This document shows, in pieces, positions 1-6,348 of a stretch of 64,000 bases of DNA. Where the stretch lies: the NCBI RefSeq assembly GCF_025151535.1, contig NZ_CP102288.1, positions 2,551,501-2,615,500 on the forward strand, in the 5' to 3' direction. The stretch is from Segatella copri DSM 18205 (GTDB lineage: Bacteria; Bacteroidota; Bacteroidia; Bacteroidales; Bacteroidaceae). Within the stretch, counting starts at the first letter, position 1, and each line of letters opens with the position of its first letter. Below the pieces are notes generated by a model that ran no database searches, was not told where the DNA came from, and saw only the letters and a program-made list of their open reading frames with translations. A program made the position numbers and the translations under genes.

Positions 1-299
1 ATAGCAGCGTCGAGGATGTCAGATGTCAACTTGATGAAGTCAGCACCGTTAGCTACGAAGTCAGTCTCGCACTTGAGAGCGATGATAGCAGCGAAATCGT
101 TAACCTTCTTAACGAGAACGCAACCGTTAGAAGTCTCACGGTCAGAACGCTTAGCAGCGATAGCGAGACCACGCTCACGGAGCAACTCCTTTGCCTTATC
201 GAAATCACCTTCAGCCTCTGTGAGTGCCTTCTTAACGTCAGCAAGACCAGCACCAGTCATAGCGCGAAGTTTCTTGATATCTTCAATTGAAACAGCCAT
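1..299 (-). CDS. tsf: Elongation factor Ts, N-terminal part (cut by window edge)
   Basis: Guanine-nucleotide exchange factor that recycles EF-Tu-GDP during translation elongation in the cytoplasm. The visible 99 residues start MAVSIEDIKKLRAMTGAG and continue with LADVKKALTEAEGD, the family's N-terminal UBA-like domain. They run into the core with the KVNDFAAIIALKCETDFVA segment that contacts EF-Tu. The start codon is at 299 on the minus strand, about 110 bases downstream of the rpsB stop, the usual rpsB-tsf order, so the two are probably cotranscribed. The C-terminal two thirds lie outside the window. Confidence 0.96.
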   Translation of the reverse strand, partial: MAVSIEDIKKLRAMTGAGLADVKKALTEAEGDFDKAKELLRERGLAIAAKRSDRETSNGCVLVKKVNDFAAIIALKCETDFVANGADFIKLTSDILDAA

Positions 300-407
300 A
301 ATAATATTTTTATATTAAAAAGTTAATAATAATCTTTGCTTAAAAGCTACTAAAGCCATCGAATCATAAACAGAATCAATGGCTTCAGTATATATTTCTT
401 TGCCTAA

Positions 408-1178
408 TTACTCAGCCTCGTCCTTGCGGGCAGCCTTCTTCTTAGGCTGGTCCTTCTGCTCAGCAGCAGCCTTGTCGTCAGCCTTCTCAGCCTTGCGCTC
501 CTCGAGAGCCTCAGCGATAGCACCGCAAACTGCAGTAAGGATAGCATCTACAGAATCCTTAGCATCGTCGTTAGCTGGAATAACGTAATCAACATTCTTA
601 GGATCAGAGTTGGTATCTACGATACCGAACACTGGAATACCAAGACGGTTAGCCTCCTTAACAGCGATATGCTCCTTCATTACGTCAACAACGAAGAGGG
701 CTACTGGGAGACGGGCCATATCTGCGATAGAACCGAGGTTCTTCTCCAACTTAGCACGCTGGCGGCTTACCTGAAGCAACTCGCGCTTAGAGAGGTTAGA
801 GAATGTACCATCGTTCAACAGACGATCGATGTTTGCCATTTTCTTAACTGCCTTACGGATTGTAGGGAAGTTGGTGAGCATACCACCAGCCCAACGCTCG
901 TTTACGTATGGCATATTGATAGAAGCTGCCTTCTCAGCAACTACGTCCTTAACTTGTTTTTTAGTAGCGACAAACAGGATCTTTCTACCTGTCTTGGCAA
1001 TTGTCTTGAGAGCCTCAGCAGCCTCGTCGATCTTAGCGACAGTCTTGTTGAGGTCGATAATATGAATACCGTTACGCTCCATGAAGATGTAAGGAGCCAT
1101 TGCTGGATTCCACTTGCGACGGAGGTGTCCGAAGTGGCAACCTGCCTGAAGTAACTGGTCAAAATTTGTTCTTGACAT
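408..1178 (-). CDS. rpsB: 30S ribosomal protein S2
   Basis: Small-subunit ribosomal protein bound between the head and body of the 30S. The 256-residue protein opens MSRTNFDQLLQAGCHFGH and contains the S2 signatures RKWNPAMAPYIFMERNGIHI and NERWAGGMLTNF, plus GIPVFGIVDTNSDPKNVDYVIPAND. After residue 225 comes a charged Lys/Glu/Ala-rich tail (EERKAEKADDKAAAEQKDQ), longer than in E. coli S2. It is followed by tsf and preceded by rpsI and rplM on the same strand. The 158-base gap to rpsI could hold its own promoter, but no clear TAnnTTTG box was found there. Confidence 0.97.
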   Translation of the reverse strand: MSRTNFDQLLQAGCHFGHLRRKWNPAMAPYIFMERNGIHIIDLNKTVAKIDEAAEALKTIAKTGRKILFVATKKQVKDVVAEKAASINMPYVNERWAGGMLTNFPTIRKAVKKMANIDRLLNDGTFSNLSKRELLQVSRQRAKLEKNLGSIADMARLPVALFVVDVMKEHIAVKEANRLGIPVFGIVDTNSDPKNVDYVIPANDDAKDSVDAILTAVCGAIAEALEERKAEKADDKAAAEQKDQPKKKAARKDEAE

Positions 1179-1336
1179 TGTTTTTTCTTTTTTAATTGTG
1201 TTTACTTTCTTTTTGAATCTAATGTTAGATCAGTCGATGAGTAGTCCCCGATTAATGGAATCTCACCGATTTAGATACTAAACTTTTTAGCTCAGCTATA
1301 TATAATCTGTATATATATAATAAAATATGTATAAGA

Positions 1337-1723
1337 TTAACGCTTGCTGAACTGGAAGCGACGACGAGCCTTTGGCTGACCTGGCTTCTTACGCTCTACA
1401 GCACGTGAGTCACGTGTCATGAAGCCTGCATCCTTCAAAGCCTTCTTATCGTTAGCGTCGATCTTAACGAGCGCGCGAGCGATAGCGAGGCGGAGAGCCT
1501 GGCTCTGACCGGTGAAACCACCACCGTCGAGGTTTGCCTTAATATCATACTTACCCTCAGCTTCGAGCAACTGCAATGGCTGCTTTACTACATAGCGAAG
1601 GATTGCTGATGGGAAATATGTCTCAATATCTTTCTTGTTGATTGTGATCTTACCGGTACCCTCTGTGAGGTATACACGAGCTACAGCGCTCTTACGGCGA
1701 CCAATTGCATTAATTACTTCCAT
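1337..1723 (-). CDS. rpsI: 30S ribosomal protein S9
   Basis: Small-subunit protein whose C-terminal tail reaches the P-site tRNA. The 128 residues begin MEVINAIGRRKSAVARVYL and end with the basic KKPGQPKARRRFQFSKR tail typical of S9. GGGFTGQSQALRLAIARAL is the family core. The gene starts 10 bases after the rplM stop, the universal rplM-rpsI pairing, so the two are almost certainly cotranscribed and translationally linked. Confidence 0.97.
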   Translation of the reverse strand: MEVINAIGRRKSAVARVYLTEGTGKITINKKDIETYFPSAILRYVVKQPLQLLEAEGKYDIKANLDGGGFTGQSQALRLAIARALVKIDANDKKALKDAGFMTRDSRAVERKKPGQPKARRRFQFSKR

Positions 1724-1733
1724 TCTACCTTAA

Positions 1734-2195
1734 TTATTTATACTGGTTAATATCAATAGCCTTTGGCTGCTGTGCCTCGTGCTTGTGCTCTGTGCCATCG
1801 TAAATGAAGAGGTTGTCCATCAAAGAACGACCAAGAGGGCCCTTTGGCAACATACCCTTGATAGCGTGACGGAGGATTTTGTCCATTCCATCAGGACGCT
1901 TGCGCAACTCTGCTGGAGTGTTGAAGCGCTGACCACCTGGATAACCAGTGTAACGAGTGTAAACCTTATCTGTTTCCTTCTTACCTGTGAAAACTACCTT
2001 AGCGGCATTGATAATGATTACGTTGTCACCACAATCTACGTGTGGAGTGAAAGTTGGCTTGTACTTTCCGCGGAGCAATTTAGCAACCTTAGAGCAGAGG
2101 CGACCTACAACCTGGTCGGTAGCGTCGATTACGACCCACTCTTTCTTAGCTGTTTCCTTGTTTACGGAAATAGTCTTGTAACTTAATGTGTCCAT
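1734..2195 (-). CDS. rplM: 50S ribosomal protein L13
   Basis: Early-assembly large-subunit protein. The 153 residues contain WVVIDATDQVVGRLCSKVA, LRGKYKPTFTPHVDCGDNV and AIKGMLPKGPLGRSLMDNL, all L13 hallmarks. It is the first gene of the rplM-rpsI pair. A TAnnTTTG promoter and a leader of roughly 150 bases with two hairpins lie upstream (2273-2358), which suggests leader-based autoregulation by a ribosomal protein. Confidence 0.97.
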   Translation of the reverse strand: MDTLSYKTISVNKETAKKEWVVIDATDQVVGRLCSKVAKLLRGKYKPTFTPHVDCGDNVIIINAAKVVFTGKKETDKVYTRYTGYPGGQRFNTPAELRKRPDGMDKILRHAIKGMLPKGPLGRSLMDNLFIYDGTEHKHEAQQPKAIDINQYK

Positions 2196-2272
2196 TTTAA
2201 AATTTAAATTTACTACTAAAAAACGTTTTTAATCTTTTTTACTCACTATTCAGACAGGTGATTCACTAACCA

Positions 2273-2335
2273 CATACCCCGGCCACAGGGCATGCTATTA
2301 ACACACCATATCTTGGGGACTCTAAGTGTATCCCC
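2273..2335 (-). promoter_or_regulatory. Structured leader of the rplM-rpsI operon
   Basis: On the minus strand, just downstream of the promoter, two hairpins are visible. One is GGGGA/TCCCC around an 11-base loop (2315-2335). The other is CATGCCC pairing with GGGTATG (2273-2294, one G-T pair). Such leaders are known before ribosomal protein genes of this class and usually bind the encoded protein; an L13 leader specific to Bacteroidia has, as far as I recall, been proposed. Whether this is that family is an inference. Confidence 0.5.
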
Positions 2336-2350
2336 GAAATAATCGGACTG

Positions 2351-2358
2351 CAAAGTTA
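2351..2358 (-). promoter_or_regulatory. -7 promoter box of rplM
   Basis: TAACTTTG on the minus strand, a full match to the Bacteroidetes -7 consensus TAnnTTTG. It would start the transcript about 150 bases before the rplM start. No convincing -33 TTTG was found at 19-21 bp. Confidence 0.6.
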
Positions 2359-2505
2359 CACATTTTTATTTGATTATGTGTAGGTTACGAGTTTCAAACC
2401 CAAACTTTTATAAAAATTTAACTTAGTTTGCGCTTTTCTGCTCAGGATAAGCAAAAAAAAGAGTGCATTGTTAACGCAATAGTTCGTTAATAATTCAATA
2501 ATATG

Positions 2506-3036
2506 CTAAGCAGCTATACGCTGTAAGCACGAGAGATCTTTGAAAATCTTGCTAATTAAAGTTCGGTTCGGGGTGTACCCACTTGCTTTAAAAATTCGTT
2601 TCACCAGATAAATGTTGGTCATCAGTGACTTGAATGAAGACATAGAATATTCCATTCCCATCTCCTTCATAGTTACCTTGGCTACATTTAGTGATGTGAA
2701 CAAAGCATTGAAAGCAAAATTCGATCTGGAACCTTGTAGAAGTTCCGTCCCAGACGATGGTCGCTCTTGCGTCCACGACCGTCTTTCCCTTATTCCTGTC
2801 ATCCTCCTCCTTCTTCCTGTCCTCCATGGCAAGATTGGTGCGGATGCTTTCCTTGAGGATAAGCTCCACGCCCTCCTCTCCGATACGGTGACGGAAATGT
2901 ACAAGCTCGGATGAGGCGCAAGGTGCGGATATGCTGAAAGCCTCAAGACCGCAAAAGTACTGATAGTAGGCAGACAGGTAATAATCCCTCTAAACCAATC
3001 GGCTTTGCATTGGTTACCTGAGCGAAACGGATGCAA
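2506..3036 (-). pseudogene. Decayed transposase remnants
   Basis: No intact frame is expected here. Read on the minus strand and allowing frame changes, about 2750-2960 gives YQYFCGLEAFS, SSELVHFRHRIGEEGVELIL and a Lys/Glu-rich stretch ending TVVDARATIVWDG, resembling the N-terminal half of IS5/IS1182-type transposases. Another frame at 2506-2700 reads LNVAKVTMKEMG...SFKSLMTNIYLVKRIFKASGY, resembling the C-terminal end of other Bacteroidetes DDE transposases. The central catalytic part is missing. I infer a deleted IS or a fusion of two IS fragments. Confidence 0.5.
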
Positions 3037-3061
3037 GCCGAGCCAAAAGGTGTTTGAACTG

Positions 3062-3256
3062 ACTATATTGGGAGTATGTAACAGGTGTCTTTAAAAAATG
3101 GCTGCGGATGCAGGGATTACGAAAAATGTCAGTTTCCATACGAGCCGTCACACAACACAGGTATATGCCGATGTGGTTATGGAAACAAAGGTTGAAGCCA
3201 TTAGCCGAATTTCAAATTATTTTTCTAACTTGTACAATACGGGCGGAAAAGTGTGA
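3062..3256 (+). pseudogene. Tyrosine recombinase (integrase) C-terminal remnant
   Basis: The frame at 3098-3256 reads MAADAGITKNVSFHTSRHT, a clear match to the catalytic HxxRH box of Bacteroidetes tyrosine recombinases, then jumps directly to TQVYADVVMETKVEAISRISNYFSN. In intact proteins about 25 residues ending near TxxYA separate these. The upstream WLR segment is one base out of frame (TGGCTGCGG then ATGCAGG). So the gene has an internal deletion and a frameshift. It probably marks a former conjugative element or island. Confidence 0.6.
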
Positions 3257-3313
3257 AATCTTTTCCACCCGTATTTTCATCATCACTTTATTTTATATGC
3301 AGCTTTACGTGGA

Positions 3314-3880
3314 TTATTTTTTCCGATAACCACATTTTGGGCATACTCCATCCTCATTGAGGGCGACACCGCAAAGAGGACAGCGGTCGATGTTATTCTT
3401 TGTGGTAAACTCGGCAGAAGCGGCATTCACACCGCTTGTGAAAGTGATTTTAGCGATGTTCAGTTTGTCTTTCAACAAGTCATATACAATCTTAATCATA
3501 CCTTCCACTGTCATGGTTTCCTTGGTAACAACCAGACGGGCATCAGGGTAAGCCGTTGCCAATTCGGTCTTGAAGGCCTCTCCTTTCATTTTGTTTTGCG
3601 GATGGCCGTTTTTGATGCCTTGCTTTTCATACACATCAAGAATAGCAGGAAGCAAAGGGTCATCTTCGCGGAGCACCAAGGCATGGTCAAAATTCTTCAA
3701 CAGGCTCCATGCCACCTTTTGGATTTCATTACAAGGGTACACCATGTTTACACCTTCTTCAACCGTATCTTCCACCTCAATGGTCAATGTGCCAGTGTGA
3801 CCGTGAAGATACTGGGCTTCGCCTTGGAAGCCATAGAACCGATGTGCATACTGCAAATCGAAAGTCGTGATACTTCTCAT
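3314..3880 (-). CDS. QueD/PTPS-family enzyme with C-terminal zinc ribbon
   Basis: 6-pyruvoyl-tetrahydropterin synthase / 6-carboxy-tetrahydropterin synthase fold, the family that acts in queuosine or pterin synthesis. The 188 residues start MRSITTFDLQYAHRFYG. The zinc-binding histidines are seen in AHRF and LHGHTGTL, and the core has FDHALVL and TKETMTVEGM. Residues 165-188 add CPLCGVALNEDGVCPKCGYRKK, a two-CxxC zinc ribbon not found in E. coli QueD. The catalytic Cys that QueD carries four residues before HGH (HKCGRLHGH) is Ala here (EAQYLHGH). It starts 5 bases after the Fur-type gene stop, so the two form an operon. The family is sure; the exact reaction is open. Confidence 0.85.
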   Translation of the reverse strand: MRSITTFDLQYAHRFYGFQGEAQYLHGHTGTLTIEVEDTVEEGVNMVYPCNEIQKVAWSLLKNFDHALVLREDDPLLPAILDVYEKQGIKNGHPQNKMKGEAFKTELATAYPDARLVVTKETMTVEGMIKIVYDLLKDKLNIAKITFTSGVNAASAEFTTKNNIDRCPLCGVALNEDGVCPKCGYRKK

Positions 3881-3885
3881 ACTTT

Positions 3886-4302
3886 TTACTTTTTAGAGTT
3901 TAACTTTGGGTTATTTATCGTTATCTGCACCTGTATTCGGCTAATGTCAACCGATGCAAAATTCTTTTCTTTCAAATACTGTCGTATCAATTCCGTAAGC
4001 CCTTCATCCATATAATCCAAGATGCTCTCTCCCTCGAATATGTGGTGATGCTCTGTCACGGTAATGTCATAATAGCTTTTCCCCACTTCGGGATGGAACA
4101 CAAGTGATAACAGATTAGCCTTGCAAAACGAATCAAGAATGCGATAGATGGTTGAGATGGTTATCTGATTATCTTTGGATTGCACACACTTGATTATTTC
4201 ATCAATGGCAGCATGACGCAATTCCATCATAACCTCATAAACCACTTTACGTTGCGGAGTGATTTTTAGGCCTGCGTTCTTTATAATCTCCGTACTTTCC
4301 AT
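3886..4302 (-). CDS. Fur-family transcriptional regulator
   Basis: Metal- or peroxide-responsive repressor of the Fur/Zur/PerR group. The start at 4302 gives 138 residues (MESTEIIKNAGLKITPQR), with the winged-helix segment ITPQRKVVYEVMMELRHAAIDEII and ISTIYRILDSFCKANLLS. The metal site is seen as TEHHHIFEG. The CxxC structural zinc pairs of classic Fur/Zur are absent. A longer reading frame extends upstream to 4368, but the promoter box at 4324-4331 lies inside it, so I chose the shorter start. Operon with the QueD-like gene suggests control of a metalloenzyme, possibly in zinc shortage. Confidence 0.85.
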   Translation of the reverse strand: MESTEIIKNAGLKITPQRKVVYEVMMELRHAAIDEIIKCVQSKDNQITISTIYRILDSFCKANLLSLVFHPEVGKSYYDITVTEHHHIFEGESILDYMDEGLTELIRQYLKEKNFASVDISRIQVQITINNPKLNSKK

Positions 4303-4323
4303 TCTTCTCGTATTTTGATGCCA

Positions 4324-4331
4324 CAAAGTTA
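4324..4331 (-). promoter_or_regulatory. -7 promoter box of the fur-like gene
   Basis: TAACTTTG on the minus strand, 22 bases upstream of the chosen start at 4302. It decides the start, because the upstream in-frame ATG would lie before the transcription start. Confidence 0.6.
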
Positions 4332-4422
4332 ATGAAAATATTTCGCATTTGCAAATTTTTACCAACAAAATTATGCTTTTTTAAGAATAAAGCCGCATTA
4401 CCTATTTATCTGTTCGAAGATA

Positions 4423-4740
4423 GTGGCATACTGGTGGGGGGTCACATATAATGATGTGGTTCCCGAGTGTTATATTATCACTATGGATGGTCTTGAATCG
4501 GAACATTTCGCCGACGTTGCGCCCTACATTTTTGAGGATCTGGGACGCGCCTATGCTGTCGTAAAGAAGCAATACCGCAATACAGACCTCAAAAAAAATG
4601 TTATCGGACTCAACCTCGTCGAAATACATTCCTTAGATTCTGTCTATCAGAAATTCACCTGGCCCATGTGGGAATGTATAGAGTCTATGCACAATGGAGC
4701 AATTCTAATCAAAAAGGCTCGACTAATTAAACAAATTTAG
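4423..4740 (+). CDS. Hypothetical protein, probably a gene fragment
   Basis: Open frame of 105 residues beginning MAYWWGVTYNDVVPE and containing YIFEDLGRAYAVVKKQYRN. I do not recognise a family. No ribosome-binding site or TAnnTTTG box was seen before it, and the frame is open upstream of the ATG (LFICSKIV), which suggests the 3' part of a longer, lost gene. It lies in the decayed patch between the regulator and the repeat array. Confidence 0.3.
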   Translation: MAYWWGVTYNDVVPECYIITMDGLESEHFADVAPYIFEDLGRAYAVVKKQYRNTDLKKNVIGLNLVEIHSLDSVYQKFTWPMWECIESMHNGAILIKKARLIKQI

Positions 4741-5098
4741 TAAGATAAATCGAGAAATTAATAAAAAATAGATAGCATAAAACCGCAATAGGGCAACAAA
4801 GTTTCATCTTGTCATTATACATTCGTCAAAAGCAAAAAGTATGCTTTTCGACCGCAATAAACTGCTGACAGATTACGTTCCTATCGTTCTGCAATCTGGA
4901 AAAACTTATTCTGTAAAAGTGCCGACTATAATGATGAGGTAACATCAGGTTCTTCCGTGATTTTTTCTTTAGCTTTACATCGCTGAGATTTCCATATTTT
5001 CAACTGACTCCAATTTATTCATGAATATTGCAAACACAACAAAGAATAGCAATATACTGTAAATCAACGCGTTACATATTTACACTTTTAGAATAACA
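4741..5098. other. Intergenic stretch without recognisable gene
   Basis: AT-rich DNA. A 33-codon frame at 4841-4942 (MLFDRNKLLTDYVPIVLQSG) has no supporting signals. Probably leftover of the same decayed island. Confidence 0.4.
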
Positions 5099-5221
5099 AA
5101 TAGAAATTCTATAGTTGTACGACTAAGAACCCTATAGTTGTACAACTATAGCTCTATGGTTGTACAACTATAGCATGTATAGTCGTACAACTGTAGCTTT
5201 ATAGTCGTACAACTATAGAAT
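5099..5221. repeat. Palindromic array, 22-23 bp period (array 1)
   Basis: Five copies of a near-palindrome, consensus TATAGTTGTACAACTATAG, start at 5110, 5133, 5155, 5178 and 5200, i.e. spacing 23, 22, 23, 22. Copy 1 is degenerate on its right side. Copies vary at single positions (GTTGTAC or GTCGTAC; CTATAG or CTGTAG). The array can be cut into alternating half-units of 11 or 12 bases. It lies between two converging gene remnants. Confidence 0.85.
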
Positions 5222-5348
5222 TTTATTTTGCTGAAAGTGATAAAAAAGAGGAAACATGCATGTTATAATCCATCTTCTCACTGCTAGATTACCCCAAACC
5301 AAGGAAGCTAATTATGGATATAAATATTTACATTGCCACATAGCAAGG

Positions 5349-5733
5349 CTACTGCACATATCCTATCAACTGCTCTGTTCTATCTGCCAGGAAAAGAGGG
5401 ATATTGACAAAAGTATCATCCTTTTTGAGATTAAGCATGGAATATCTGATGCGCAGACGGGGAGAATACTTCTTGTTATACTCTATCAAACTGCGCCCGG
5501 TAACACTTGTTCCCGACTTCACCTCCATAGGAATCACATTCAAACCACGCTGAACAATTAACACCCTCTTCTTCATCAAGACTGAAATAAGCACAATGCT
5601 CAAAGCTGTCTTTTCCAAATTTCTTCAGCACCGATGTCTTGCCTACTTGTCGAGCTCCCAGCATCATCAATGGCTTGCGGTCTCTGCGCTCTTTCCATTG
5701 CTCCAATTCGTGAATAATCGTTCTGTTAAACAT
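5349..5733 (-). pseudogene. AAA/DUF4143-type ATPase, internally deleted
   Basis: The 5' part (start 5733, MFNRTIIHELEQWKERRDRK) holds a Walker A loop, PLMMLGARQVGKTSVLKKFG, and YFSLDEEE. It then breaks, and the other frame continues with NVIPMEVKSGTSVTGRSLIE and YNKKYSPRLRIRYSMLNL, the C-terminal nuclease-like (ExK) segment of these ATPases. About 250-300 residues of the middle are missing and a frameshift is present. A good promoter is kept at 5841-5871. Confidence 0.7.
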
Positions 5734-5840
5734 ATCCTTATCTTTTCTTGAAGTGGGAAAAATGTGGAGTTTTACACATTTTTGATACCTCTTTTGTGTA
5801 ATTCTCCACATTTTCCACACTTGAATCCATAATTATGGGG

Positions 5841-5871
5841 CAAACGTACTAAAAACAAGCAAGGAAACAAA
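5841..5871 (-). promoter_or_regulatory. Promoter of the deleted AAA ATPase
   Basis: TACGTTTG (5841-5848) with TTTG at 5868-5871 on the minus strand, spacer 19 bp: both Bacteroidetes elements at the usual distance. Confidence 0.6.
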
Positions 5872-5963
5872 CTTCCTCACGTTCTTTATATTACTTTTAA
5901 CCAACTTTACCATATTCCCGGAATCTAAAAGGATGCGTCATAAGATAATTATTCACCCTCTTC

Positions 5964-6139
5964 TTGTTGTTGGAAGAGACAGGATAAGTTGTTGGAAGAG
6001 ATAGGATATGTTGTTGAGGTAGTCAGTATCTCCGGTCGCACAACAGCTGTTGTGCGTTTGCATAACAGCTGATATACGCATGCACAACAGCTGTTGTGCA
6101 TGCGGTGATCAACTGTTATGCGCCAACTATTATCTAGAC
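5964..6139. repeat. 22-bp lattice array, 8 units (array 2)
   Basis: Eight consecutive 22-bp units cut exactly into 11-base half-units. Units 1-2 share GTTGTTGGAAGAGA; units 4-7 centre on CAACAGCTGTT or its variants (TAACAGCTGAT, ATCAACTGTT) and form GCACAACAGCTGTTGTGC palindromes with centres 22 bp apart. The sequence changes gradually along the array while the register stays. It lies upstream of the deleted AAA ATPase and downstream of glnN. Confidence 0.8.
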
Positions 6140-6275
6140 TTTTGACACACCCTCTTTTTAATTAGGCAAAGTGTTAAATCTTAGAAAAACGGACAAAAAG
6201 CACGAAGATAGACAGATATTTAGACAACTTTTTTTAACGCTGACAAAAAAGCGTTGATGTTGACTGGAGCAAGGT

Positions 6276-6326
6276 GATAATAAAAAAGAGTGCACTGTAA
6301 CAAACAATGCACTCTTTTTTATTATC
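6276..6326 (-). terminator. Terminator of the glutamine synthetase gene
   Basis: A perfect inverted repeat with 19-base arms (6276-6294 and 6308-6326) around a 13-base loop. The arms contain AAAAAAGAGTGCA/TGCACTCTTTTTT, so the hairpin is flanked by A and T runs and can act in both directions. It lies 22 bases after the glnN stop. Confidence 0.85.
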
Positions 6327-6348
6327 TTAATTCCTAATCCAGGAAATA

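Noticed and set aside
669..1154. 161-codon open frame opposite rpsB on the plus strand
   Set aside because: It is a shadow of the rpsB coding strand; no promoter or ribosome-binding site, and the rpsB protein is unmistakable.
5964..6139. CRISPR array
   Set aside because: Units are 22 bp with no constant repeat and unique spacer of 25-40 bp, and no cas genes are in the window.
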